Assembly: GCF_001879205.1 (NCBI RefSeq)
Contig: NZ_MLFK01000001.1
Location: forward strand, 372,001 to 436,000
Direction: 5' to 3'
Length of the DNA stretch: 64,000 nt
Source of the DNA: Flavobacterium johnsoniae
GTDB taxonomy: Bacteria > Bacteroidota > Bacteroidia > Flavobacteriales > Flavobacteriaceae
Below, piece after piece: positions 33,970 through 41,887 of the stretch (its first letter is position 1; every line of letters begins with the position of its first letter). Under the pieces are notes generated by a model. The model did not search any database. It was not told the DNA's origin and was given only the letters and a program-made list of their open reading frames with translations. The position numbers and the translations under genes are program-made.

Positions 33970-33977
33970 TATATTTG
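33970..33977 (+). promoter_or_regulatory. -7 element TATATTTG for the DUF4199-GT2 operon
   Basis: This is a consensus -7 element 28 bp upstream of the ATG at 34005. It shows that the longer open frame (from 33966) cannot be the real protein. Confidence 0.65.
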
Positions 33978-34004
33978 TGGATTAATTTTAAAACATATAT
34001 AAAT

Positions 34005-34532
34005 ATGATTAATGAAGTTATAAAAAAGAATGGAGTTACATACGGAATTACCCTGGGTATTATTCTGGCGTTAATCACGGCAACTATATATGCTGTTGAT
34101 TTAAAATTGTTTGTTTCCGGCTGGATTGGCGGTCTTTCTTTTGTTATTTATTTAGTAGTTGGCATTCTATTACTTACAAAAACAAAAAAAGAGATTGGCT
34201 TTTTCTCCTTTAAAGATGCTTTTACCACTTTTTTTATAACTACAATAATTGCTATTGCCATTTCTACTTTGTTCAGCATCGTATTATTTAACGTAATTGA
34301 TCCGGAAGCAAAAGAAACAGTAAACCAGTTACTTATTAAATATATGGCCGAAACATTACAAAAATTTGGAACTCCTGCTTCTGCCATAAACGAAGCTTTG
34401 GCTAAAATGAAAGAAAACAGTCCCTTCTCTACTCTGGAACAATTAAAAGCATTGGTTTTTAGTATTGTAGGCTACTCTATTTTAGGATTAATTTTAGCGG
34501 CATTTTTTAAAAGCAAATCTACACAAGAATAA
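34005..34532 (+). CDS. DUF4199 membrane protein
   Basis: This protein has 175 residues from MINEVIKKNG at 34005. Four hydrophobic helices (YGITLGIILALITATIYAVDL, WIGGLSFVIYLVVGILLLT, AFTTFFITTIIAIAISTLFSIVLFNVI, and FSIVGYSILGLILAAFF near the end) and the KKEIGFFSFKDAF motif typify DUF4199. Function is unknown. It precedes a GT2 glycosyltransferase by 9 bp, the usual Flavobacteriia pairing, and may help a lipid-linked sugar step. Confidence 0.9.
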   Translation: MINEVIKKNGVTYGITLGIILALITATIYAVDLKLFVSGWIGGLSFVIYLVVGILLLTKTKKEIGFFSFKDAFTTFFITTIIAIAISTLFSIVLFNVIDPEAKETVNQLLIKYMAETLQKFGTPASAINEALAKMKENSPFSTLEQLKALVFSIVGYSILGLILAAFFKSKSTQE

Positions 34533-34541
34533 AAATTATAA

Positions 34542-35498
34542 ATGAATCTATCTATACTTATACCGCTTCTAAACGAGGAGGAATCGCTTAAAGAACTCTA
34601 TTCATGGATTATTAAAGTGATGCAGTCTAACAATTACTCTTATGAAATCATTTTTGTAGATGATGGAAGTACAGATGATTCTTGGAATATTATTGAAAGT
34701 TTTTCTAACGAAAACCCAAATGTAAAAGGGATTCGTTTCATGAAGAATTTTGGAAAATCGCAGGCACTGCACGCAGGTTTTGCAAAAGCAAAAGGTGATG
34801 TTATCATTACTATGGATGCCGACCTGCAGGACAGCCCGGACGAAATTCCGGAATTGTATGAAATGATTACCAAAGAACGATTCGATTTAGTTTCAGGCTG
34901 GAAAAAGAAACGTTACGATTCTGTTGTAGCAAAAAATTTACCTTCAAAATTATTTAACTGGGCGGCAAGAAAAACTTCCGGCGTTGAGTTAAACGATTTT
35001 AACTGCGGATTAAAAGCTTATAAAAATGCGGTTGTAAAAAACATCGAAGTTTCGGGCGAAATGCATCGATACATTCCGGTTTTGGCAAAAAACGCAGGTT
35101 TTGGCAAAATTGGAGAAAAAGTAGTAATTCACCAAGCTCGCAAATATGGTGAAACCAAATTTGGAATGGAACGTTTTATTAACGGTTTCCTTGATCTGAT
35201 TACAATTTGGTTTTTATCAAGATTCGGAAAAAGACCTATGCACTTATTTGGCGCCATAGGCTCTGTAATGTTTATCATTGGTTTTTTACTGGCGGGTTAC
35301 ATTGGTGTTTCAAAATTATATCATATGTATACCGGGATGAAATACAGCCTGGTGACTAACAATCCATGGTTTTTTATAGCTCTGACCACCATGATCCTTG
35401 GAACACAGCTTTTCTTAGCCGGGTTTTTAGGTGAAATTATTTTAAGAACTAAAAACAACGAAGAACGTTATAAAGTTTCCCGAGAGGTTAATTTTTAA
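34542..35498 (+). CDS. GT2 glycosyltransferase, dolichol-phosphate-mannose/GtrB-like
   Basis: In this 318-residue protein, the N-terminal ~220 residues are a GT-A fold with FVDDGSTDDSW and the metal-binding DADLQDSPDEIP. Two C-terminal transmembrane helices (about 235-260 and 275-300) fit the polyprenyl-phosphate glycosyltransferase class (GtrB/ArnC/DPMS). It would transfer a sugar from a nucleotide donor to undecaprenyl phosphate at the inner membrane. The donor sugar cannot be told. Co-transcription with DUF4199 is likely. Confidence 0.92.
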   Translation: MNLSILIPLLNEEESLKELYSWIIKVMQSNNYSYEIIFVDDGSTDDSWNIIESFSNENPNVKGIRFMKNFGKSQALHAGFAKAKGDVIITMDADLQDSPDEIPELYEMITKERFDLVSGWKKKRYDSVVAKNLPSKLFNWAARKTSGVELNDFNCGLKAYKNAVVKNIEVSGEMHRYIPVLAKNAGFGKIGEKVVIHQARKYGETKFGMERFINGFLDLITIWFLSRFGKRPMHLFGAIGSVMFIIGFLLAGYIGVSKLYHMYTGMKYSLVTNNPWFFIALTTMILGTQLFLAGFLGEIILRTKNNEERYKVSREVNF

Positions 35499-35504
35499 CA
35501 AAAA

Positions 35505-35600
35505 GCCTTAGCCCTCACGGCAATGGCATCCTTTTGCGGCAGGATTAAGCCGTAAAAACATAGTACCGATAGTTATCGGGAGCAGGATCAGCTCCTGAAA
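35505..35600. repeat. Dispersed intergenic element with nested palindromes
   Basis: It contains CCGATA/TATCGG (35566-35579), GGAGC/GCTCC (35579-35583 with 35591-35595), and GCGGC...GCCGT (near 35536-35552). This GC-richer 100-bp patch differs in composition from its AT-rich flanks. It resembles the repeated intergenic sequence found after many Bacteroidota genes (TAGCCCTCACGG...CATCCTTTT). Confidence 0.6.
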
Positions 35601-35638
35601 AAACGTATCTTTATTTAAAATATTAAAAAGACATTTAC

Positions 35639-37366
35639 ATGAATATAGCTCCTAATATATTAAACGCTGTAAACGAATGGCTGACGCCAACATTTGATCA
35701 GGAAACACAAGCAGCTGTAAAAGAATTGATGACTACTTCTCCAAAAGAACTTGAGGAAAGTTTTTACAAAAACCTTGAATTTGGAACTGGAGGTATGCGT
35801 GGCGTTATGGGTGTTGGAAACAACAGAATTAACAAATATACACTTGGAAAAAACACTCAGGGTTTATCTGATTATTTACATGAGGTTTTTCCAAATCAGC
35901 CGTTAAAAGTTGTTATTGCTTATGATTGTCGTCATAACAGTAATACTTTGGCAAAGGTGGTTGCTGATGTTTTTTCTGCAAATGGAATTCAGGTATATTT
36001 ATTTTCAGATTTACGACCTACTCCTGAATTGTCTTTTGCCCTTAAATATTTGGGCTGTCAATGCGGAATTGTTCTTACGGCTTCGCATAATCCGCCGGAA
36101 TACAACGGTTATAAAGTATATTGGGAAGATGGCGGGCAAATTGTTCCTCCTCAGGATGCCGCTATTATCAAAGTGATCGAAAACCTGAGCTACGATAAAA
36201 TAAAATTTAATGCAAACGAAAGCTTAATTCAATATATCGACACTGAAATTGACAAGGCATTTGTAAAATCATCTATAGACAACGCGAGTTTCAATACTCC
36301 GGCTGAAGCCAAAGACAATCTTCATATTGTTTTTACTTCATTGCACGGAACTTCTATAAAATCTATTCCGGATACTTTAGCACAGGCAGGATATAAAAAT
36401 GTTCACATTGTACCAGAGCAGGCAGTTCCGGACGGGGATTTCCCTACTGTAAAATCTCCAAACCCGGAAGAACCGGAAGCTTTAACAATGGCTTTGGCTT
36501 TGGCAGATAAAACAAATTCTGATATTGTCGTTGGAACAGACCCTGATTGCGACCGTTTAGGAGTTGCTGTTAGAAATAACGACGGTAAAATGATTTTACT
36601 AAACGGAAATCAGACGATGGTCTTAATGACTTCTTTCTTATTGAAACAATGGAAAAAAGCCGGTAAACTTAACGGAAAACAATTTGTAGGCTCAACTATT
36701 GTTTCGACTCCAATGATTATGGAATTAGCCACAAGCTATGGCGTAGAATGCAAAGTTGGATTAACAGGATTTAAGTGGATCGCTAAAATGATCAAAGATT
36801 TTCCTGAATTGGAATTTATTGGCGGAGGCGAAGAAAGTTTCGGATTTATGGTTGGTGATGCCGTTAGAGATAAAGATGCCGTTGCCGCTACCTTATTAAT
36901 ATGCGAAATTGCCGCTCAGGCAAAAGCCGCTGGAAGTTCTGTTTACAAAGAGTTAATTCAGCTTTATGTAGAAAATGGTTTCTATAAAGAATTTTTAGTT
37001 TCATTGACCAAAAAAGGAATGGAAGGCTTGGAAGAAATCAATCAGATGATGATTAATTTACGTCAAAATCCTTTGAAAGAAATCAATGGTCAGCGTGTGA
37101 TTATGGTTGAAGATTACCAATCATCGACTGCATTAAACCTATTGACAAACGAAGAATCTTCAATGGATATTCCAAAATCAAACGTATTGATTTATTATAC
37201 AGAAGACGGTTCTAAAATTTGTGCAAGACCAAGCGGAACTGAACCAAAAATCAAATTCTATATCAGCGTTAATGCCGAATTAGAATCGGTTTTAGATTTT
37301 GATGCTGCCGAAAGTTTCTTAGACGAAAAAATACAAAATATCATTGCAGATATGCAATTGAATTAA
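35639..37366 (+). CDS. Phosphohexomutase (phosphoglucomutase/phosphomannomutase)
   Basis: This 575-residue alpha-D-phosphohexomutase interconverts hexose 1- and 6-phosphates. The phosphoserine loop [13 protein letters not shown] (S149), the metal-binding DPDCDRLG, the sugar-binding GGGEESFGF and the phosphate-binding [12 protein letters not shown] are all intact. Its length and N-terminal ANEW...[10 protein letters not shown] match the PgmB/PMM type of Bacteroidota. It feeds envelope and storage sugar synthesis. Glucose or mannose preference is open. Confidence 0.95.
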   Translation: MNIAPNILNAVNEWLTPTFDQETQAAVKELMTTSPKELEESFYKNLEFGTGGMRGVMGVGNNRINKYTLGKNTQGLSDYLHEVFPNQPLKVVIAYDCRHNSNTLAKVVADVFSANGIQVYLFSDLRPTPELSFALKYLGCQCGIVLTASHNPPEYNGYKVYWEDGGQIVPPQDAAIIKVIENLSYDKIKFNANESLIQYIDTEIDKAFVKSSIDNASFNTPAEAKDNLHIVFTSLHGTSIKSIPDTLAQAGYKNVHIVPEQAVPDGDFPTVKSPNPEEPEALTMALALADKTNSDIVVGTDPDCDRLGVAVRNNDGKMILLNGNQTMVLMTSFLLKQWKKAGKLNGKQFVGSTIVSTPMIMELATSYGVECKVGLTGFKWIAKMIKDFPELEFIGGGEESFGFMVGDAVRDKDAVAATLLICEIAAQAKAAGSSVYKELIQLYVENGFYKEFLVSLTKKGMEGLEEINQMMINLRQNPLKEINGQRVIMVEDYQSSTALNLLTNEESSMDIPKSNVLIYYTEDGSKICARPSGTEPKIKFYISVNAELESVLDFDAAESFLDEKIQNIIADMQLN

Positions 37367-37445
37367 TATAATGAGTAACAAACTCTGTATAAAAGCCTTA
37401 CAATTGTTTACACAGCGCGTACTCAATTAATTAAGTTTGACATTC

Positions 37446-37494
37446 AGGACTCTGATTCACATTTGAAATAATGTAAATTAGAGTCTTTTTTATA
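37446..37494 (+). terminator. Terminator after the phosphohexomutase gene
   Basis: An imperfect stem, GACTCT (from 37448) with AGAGTC (to 37485) plus internal ATT/AAT and ACATT/AATGT pairing, is followed by TTTTTTAT. Confidence 0.8.
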
Positions 37495-37576
37495 AAAAAA
37501 AGCAAAAAGAAGGAGAAAACAAACCAATTGGATTAATTTTGTGCAGTGAAAAATCACCCGCACAATTCATTATTTA

Positions 37577-37714
37577 ATGCCGGCTGATGACGAACAAACC
37601 AATTTTTCAATTTTTTCAGCTTATTTAAACCAATTGCCCGAAAAAAAATTATTGCCGGAAAAACTCGAAAGAGCCATTACCAAAGCAGAAAACCATATAC
37701 ATCAAAATGAGTAA
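37577..37714 (+). CDS. Small ORF (45 aa) overlapping the start of the ABC exporter gene
   Basis: The sequence MPADDEQTNFSIFSAYLNQLPEKKLLPEKLERAITKAENHIHQNE is uninterrupted, and its stop overlaps the exporter ATG by eight bases, typical of translational coupling. A -7-like TAATTTTG lies at 37534-37541. Codon use looks like the neighbours. It is short and no homolog is recognised, so it may be a real small regulatory peptide or only a leader peptide. Confidence 0.45.
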   Translation: MPADDEQTNFSIFSAYLNQLPEKKLLPEKLERAITKAENHIHQNE

Positions 37715-39536
37715 TTTCAAAAAAATAGTTCCTTTTATATATCCATATAAAAAATACGCATTCTTAAACATCTTTTTTAATGTTTTGTATGCACTTTTCA
37801 GTACTCTTTCTTTTGTTGCATTAATACCAATGCTTCAGGTTCTATTTGATAAAACAAAACAGAACACTGTAAAACCTGTATTTCACGGAATTTTAAAAAT
37901 TCAGGAATATGGAGAAGACTATTTAAGCTACTATATTACCACAACAAAAGGCACACACGAATCAGGGTATGTTTTATCTATCATGGTCGCGATTATTATT
38001 TCGATCTTTTTACTTAAAAACTTAGCCGATTATGCTGCGATGTTTTTTATTACTTTTTTACGAAATGGTGTTTTAAGAGACATGCGAAATGCATTATACA
38101 AAAAAACACTGGAACTGCCTTTGGCTTTTTATTCTGAAAAGAGAAAAGGAGATGTTATTTCAAGAATTTCTGGTGATGTAAATGAGGTACAAACCTCTTT
38201 TTTAGCAATTTTAGAACTTATTGTTAAAGAACCTTTGACAATTGTATTTACGATAATAGCAATGTTAATCATAAGTGCTAAGTTAACATTGTTCGTTTTT
38301 GTATTTATTCCGGTTTCCGGATACATTATTTCTTTAATCGGGAAACAGCTTAAAAAACAATCTACAAAAGCGCAGGAAGAACAAGGTACTTTCTTATCTA
38401 CTATTGAGGAAACTATTGGCGGATTAAAAGTGGTAAAAGGATATAATGCTGAAAACTATTTCAACAATGTTTTCAAAAACTCTACAGAGCGCTTTTTTTC
38501 TTTATCAAACAGCATTGGTAACCGTCAAAATTTAGCATCGCCTGCCAGCGAATTTATGGGAATCACAGTAATTGCAATATTGCTTTGGTATGGAGGCCAA
38601 ATGGTTTTAATTGACAAAACCTTAGACGGTGCTGCTTTTATTGCTTATATGGGATTAGCGTATAATATCCTAACTCCTGCAAAAGCGATCTCTAAAGCTT
38701 CATACGGAGTAAAAAGAGGAAATGCTGCTGCAGAACGTGTTTTAGAAATTCTAGACCAGGAAAACCTTATTACAAGCAAAGTTGATGCGATCGAAAAAAC
38801 AAGTTTTGATAATGAAATAGACATCCAGCATATCAACTTTAAATATGAAAATGAAAATGTTTTAAAAGATTTTTCTCTTCAAATTAAAAAAGGACAAACT
38901 GTTGCTCTTGTTGGACAATCCGGAAGCGGGAAAAGCACCATTGCGAATTTATTAACCCGTTTTTATGATGTAAACGAAGGTTCAATTTCTATTGATGGAG
39001 TTAATATAAAAGATTTAAACCTGCAGTCGCTTCGTAGTTTGATGGGACTGGTTACACAAGACAGTATTTTATTTAATGATACAATCAAAGCTAATATTGC
39101 ATTAGGTAAATTAGATGCTACAGATGATGAGATTATCGATGCGCTTAAAATTGCCAATGCGTATGAGTTTGTAAAAGATCTGCCTTTAGGAATTTATACT
39201 AATATTGGCGACAGTGGAAACAAAATTTCAGGCGGACAAAAACAACGTTTATCAATCGCCAGAGCGGTATTGAAAAACCCACCTATTATGATTCTGGATG
39301 AGGCAACATCAGCATTGGATACCGAAAGTGAAAAATTCGTTCAGGTTGCGCTCGAAAACATGATGCAGAACAGGACTTCGATTGTAATTGCACACAGACT
39401 TTCGACGATTCAAAAAGCAGATGTTATTGTGGTAATGCAAAAAGGAAAAATCGTTGAACAGGGAACTCATGACGAATTAATTGCGCACAACGGAACTTAC
39501 AACAAATTAGTTACCATGCAGTCTTTCGAATCTTAA
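37707..39536 (+). CDS. ABC exporter, MsbA/LipA-like (TMD-NBD fusion)
   Basis: This 609-residue half-transporter works as a homodimer. Residues ~15-340 hold six transmembrane helices (NIFFNVLYALFSTLSFVALIPML, VLSIMVAIIISIFLLKNLADY, LIVKEPLTIVFTIIAMLII and others). Residues ~365-609 are the ATPase with GQSGSGKST, ISGGQKQRLSIARA, IMILDEATSALD and IAHRLSTI. Substrate possibilities are lipid A precursors or other lipids and drugs; MsbA-type flipping of lipooligosaccharide is the most common role in this group but is not proven here. Confidence 0.92.
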   Translation: MSNFKKIVPFIYPYKKYAFLNIFFNVLYALFSTLSFVALIPMLQVLFDKTKQNTVKPVFHGILKIQEYGEDYLSYYITTTKGTHESGYVLSIMVAIIISIFLLKNLADYAAMFFITFLRNGVLRDMRNALYKKTLELPLAFYSEKRKGDVISRISGDVNEVQTSFLAILELIVKEPLTIVFTIIAMLIISAKLTLFVFVFIPVSGYIISLIGKQLKKQSTKAQEEQGTFLSTIEETIGGLKVVKGYNAENYFNNVFKNSTERFFSLSNSIGNRQNLASPASEFMGITVIAILLWYGGQMVLIDKTLDGAAFIAYMGLAYNILTPAKAISKASYGVKRGNAAAERVLEILDQENLITSKVDAIEKTSFDNEIDIQHINFKYENENVLKDFSLQIKKGQTVALVGQSGSGKSTIANLLTRFYDVNEGSISIDGVNIKDLNLQSLRSLMGLVTQDSILFNDTIKANIALGKLDATDDEIIDALKIANAYEFVKDLPLGIYTNIGDSGNKISGGQKQRLSIARAVLKNPPIMILDEATSALDTESEKFVQVALENMMQNRTSIVIAHRLSTIQKADVIVVMQKGKIVEQGTHDELIAHNGTYNKLVTMQSFES

Positions 39537-39565
39537 AGACTTACACATAACAAAACAATCTAAAC

Positions 39566-39613
39566 AGATTAAGGAAATATTAAAACTCAGTTTAATTTCT
39601 TTAATCTGTTTTT
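39566..39613 (+). terminator. Terminator after the ABC exporter
   Basis: An AACAGATTAA / TTAATCTGTT hairpin has extra A/T pairing inside and is followed by TTTTTATTTTT. It has the same arm word as the inverted repeat at 6002-6057. Confidence 0.75.
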
Positions 39614-39663
39614 ATTTTTATAACTTTAAATTAGTTAAAGATAAAATCTAATTCTTTCAACAA

Positions 39664-40365
39664 ATGTATCTTAACAATCCCAACATAAAACTGCCCGAAG
39701 ATCCCGATACTATTGTTTGGAAATACCTTGACTTATCTAAATTCCTGGATTTGTTACTTTCAAAAAAGCTATTCATGTCCCGTTCTGACAAGTTTGAAGA
39801 TCAATACGAGGGTACTTTCAGCGAACCTACTTATGAAGAGATTAAAAAACTTGCCGCAGATAATCCTGAATTTTTAAATTACTACAAAACACATCGCGAA
39901 AAAGTAGCGATTAGCAGCTGGCATATTAACGAATATGAATCTTTTGCCATGTGGCAGATTTTTACAAAAAACAACGAAGGCTTAGCTATTCAATCTACAA
40001 TTGGAAGACTTCAAAAAGCAGTAAAACCGGAAAATAATTTTGATCAGTATATTGGAGAGGTTAATTACATCGACTATAAAAAAGAATATATTCCGTTTGA
40101 TGATTTGTTTTTCCCATTTTTATTTAAAAGAAAAAGCTTTCAATACGAACGCGAAGTACGCATTCTTACCGACACTTCAAAAAATGACATTAAGCTTAAC
40201 GACGGAATAAAAATTAATGTTGATATCAATCAATTAATTGAGAAAATATACATTCACCCAAAATCTGAAAACTGGTACAAAAAACTGGTAATAGAATTAG
40301 TAGAACGTTTGGGTTTTGGCTTTGAAATAGAAAAATCTGATCTGGAAAGTGATATATTGATATAA
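39664..40365 (+). CDS. DUF2971 protein
   Basis: This 233-residue cytoplasmic protein matches the DUF2971 pattern, with WKYLDLSKFLDLLLSKKLFMSRSDKFEDQYEG near the start, SSWHINEYESFAMWQIFTKNNEGLAIQST in the middle, and KRKSFQYEREVRIL later. The family is widespread, of unknown function, and sometimes associated with mobile or defence loci; no mobile features are near here. It ends in an intergenic region with octamer arrays and a strong terminator. Confidence 0.85.
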   Translation: MYLNNPNIKLPEDPDTIVWKYLDLSKFLDLLLSKKLFMSRSDKFEDQYEGTFSEPTYEEIKKLAADNPEFLNYYKTHREKVAISSWHINEYESFAMWQIFTKNNEGLAIQSTIGRLQKAVKPENNFDQYIGEVNYIDYKKEYIPFDDLFFPFLFKRKSFQYEREVRILTDTSKNDIKLNDGIKINVDINQLIEKIYIHPKSENWYKKLVIELVERLGFGFEIEKSDLESDILI

Positions 40366-40369
40366 AAAG

Positions 40370-40401
40370 GTTCTGAGGTACTAAGGTTCTGAGGAACTGA
40401 G
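40370..40401. repeat. Array of four 8-bp units (NNNCTRAG), forward arm
   Basis: Octamers ending CTGAG, CTAAG, CTGAG and CTGAG occupy 40370-40377, 40378-40385, 40386-40393 and 40394-40401, five bases after the DUF2971 stop codon. The opposite orientation begins at 40472, beyond the terminator. Confidence 0.9.
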
Positions 40402-40418
40402 TTTTTTTCTTACTGAAC

Positions 40419-40466
40419 AAAAAAGCCGTTTAAAAATTATGTTATTAATTTTTAAACGGCTTTTTA
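40419..40466. terminator. Strong bidirectional terminator (20-bp perfect stem)
   Basis: The stem 40420-40439 pairs perfectly with 40446-40465 around a 6-nt loop. It begins with an A-tract and ends with a T-tract, so it can stop both the DUF2971 gene and the convergent lipoprotein gene. Confidence 0.92.
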
Positions 40467-40471
40467 CAAAC

Positions 40472-40495
40472 CTTAGAATCTTAGCACCTTAGATA
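40472..40495. repeat. Array of three 8-bp units (CTTAGNNN), reverse arm
   Basis: Octamers start with CTTAG at 40472, 40480 and 40488, so this is the reverse complement of the forward arm's core. The last unit overlaps the stop codon of the minus-strand lipoprotein gene (40489-40491), so the array reaches into coding sequence. Confidence 0.88.
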
Positions 40496-41208
40496 GGTTT
40501 ATAACTTTTCACTTCCCATTTTTTAGAAGCTAAGTCTATATAATTGTAGTGCAAAACGTCATTTTTATCGAATTGACCGTTTTGGTTTGTATCTTCAATA
40601 GTTCTAAAATACAAACGGTTTTTAGATTCAATTAAACTCCAGTCAACTAATTCCTGAAGATCTGCTGAAACTTTTGTAAAATTCTCACCGCTGATATTAC
40701 TTAAATATAAAGTTTTAATATCGCTTGTATCAATTTTTCCATCTTTATTGGTATCAGAATCTGTTAAAGTGTAAACCATAACTTTATTCTGCGTTTTATC
40801 TGCAACAGTTTTTAAATAAGTAGCCGTTAAAATTAAAACCGGCTTATCTGATAACGGACGAATCGAATCTGAATCGACTTTTTGAAATTTTAGATTTTGA
40901 AGATAACCTGTGATTTCATATTCGCCTAAATTAGAAATAGTAAAACTCACATCATTTACACTCGAAGATCCGTAACGTGCTTTGGAACCTCTTTCATAAA
41001 CTCTCAGGTCTCCAACCGGGTGAATTAGGTAATCCGTTCCCTGCATTTGAACAGGAAGATCTGCAACTTCTACCTGCGTAGAATCGGCTTTAGTGACACT
41101 TACCTTGTTTGATACGTCGTAACTTACTTTTGGCTTTTGAACTTCCTCTCGGCAACTAATTAATGTTCCGAAAGTTACTATGGCGATATATTTAAAATAC
41201 TTTTTCAT
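40489..41208 (-). CDS. Lipoprotein with two EF-hand-like calcium loops
   Basis: This protein has 239 residues from MKKYFKYIAIVTFGTLISC at 41208; the lipobox LISC gives a lipid-modified Cys. Two calcium-loop patterns are visible, DSDTNKDGKIDTSDI (about 152-166) and DTNQNGQFDKND (about 210-221). No catalytic motif is present. It is last in the minus-strand group M23, TonB receptor, membrane protein, lipoprotein; the gap to the membrane-protein gene is 31 bp. Function is unknown, though calcium binding at the cell surface seems plausible. Confidence 0.8.
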   Translation of the reverse strand: MKKYFKYIAIVTFGTLISCREEVQKPKVSYDVSNKVSVTKADSTQVEVADLPVQMQGTDYLIHPVGDLRVYERGSKARYGSSSVNDVSFTISNLGEYEITGYLQNLKFQKVDSDSIRPLSDKPVLILTATYLKTVADKTQNKVMVYTLTDSDTNKDGKIDTSDIKTLYLSNISGENFTKVSADLQELVDWSLIESKNRLYFRTIEDTNQNGQFDKNDVLHYNYIDLASKKWEVKSYKPI

Positions 41209-41239
41209 CTGCAATGATTATATTCGATTACCAAATATA

Positions 41240-41887
41240 CTATTTTTGATTGTAATTTTGGTTTTTATTGAATTTTACTACTGCGAAGATATTGATTAGA
41301 ACAATTCCAAAATAACCCAGAAAAACAATCCAATATTTTTCATAAAGAGAAATGGTATATTTTAATTTTGCTTTTCTTTCTTCTTCCAGAAAGTAATCTT
41401 TATTTGCTTCCCAATAACCACATACGATAGGAACAATTTTTTTTGTATTTGAAAGTTTTGGTTTTGGCAGCATTACAACAAAAAAATCATCCTTATATTG
41501 TGTATATAATAGCATTTTCTCAATAATAAAAATGTCTAAAATTCTAATATAAACTTCATATTTCATTTTTTTGCCTAAATGAATTTGAATTCCTTTTATA
41601 GTATCATTTGTACGATTTAAATTCCTTAACGCAAACTGAAGTTTATTCAAGTTATTTCTTTCCAAATCCAAGGAATTTTGAAAATTAAAAACCTGATAAT
41701 CCCTTTTAAGAGATAAAAAGTTTCCTATCTCAATAGAATCCGAAGGAATATTGATACTTATGCATCTTTCATCCTTAAAAGCATCAACTTTATAAAAATG
41801 ATAAAAACAAAACAACGGAATCAAAACCAAAGAAATCATTCCCGGAACGTAAAAAATCTTTTTTCTTTTTTCACGTTTTCCGATCAT
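41240..41887 (-). CDS. Membrane protein of unknown function in the TonB-receptor cluster
   Basis: This 215-residue protein has an N-terminal basic stretch (MIGKREKRKK), one hydrophobic helix (FYVPGMISLVLIPLFCFYHF), a soluble middle and a second helix at the C-terminus (WIVFLGYFGIVLINIFAVVKF). It is not recognised. The start overlaps the end of the TonB receptor by four bases (ATGA), so the two are translated together. A helper role for that receptor is an inference from coupling only. Confidence 0.75.
   Translation of the reverse strand: MIGKREKRKKIFYVPGMISLVLIPLFCFYHFYKVDAFKDERCISINIPSDSIEIGNFLSLKRDYQVFNFQNSLDLERNNLNKLQFALRNLNRTNDTIKGIQIHLGKKMKYEVYIRILDIFIIEKMLLYTQYKDDFFVVMLPKPKLSNTKKIVPIVCGYWEANKDYFLEEERKAKLKYTISLYEKYWIVFLGYFGIVLINIFAVVKFNKNQNYNQK

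Noticed and set aside
33966..34004. Upstream extension of the DUF4199 frame
   Set aside because: The promoter -7 element lies inside it at 33970-33977, so it would not be transcribed.
37546..37587. Possible frameshift extending the 45-aa ORF upstream from a GTG at 37546
   Set aside because: The upstream frame stops after 13 codons (TGA at 37585-37587) and no homology supports a joined reading; the likely -7 element lies just before it.
39664..40365. DUF2971 protein as part of a defence system
   Set aside because: No nucleases, toxins, helicases or mobile genes lie next to it; flanking genes are housekeeping or envelope genes.
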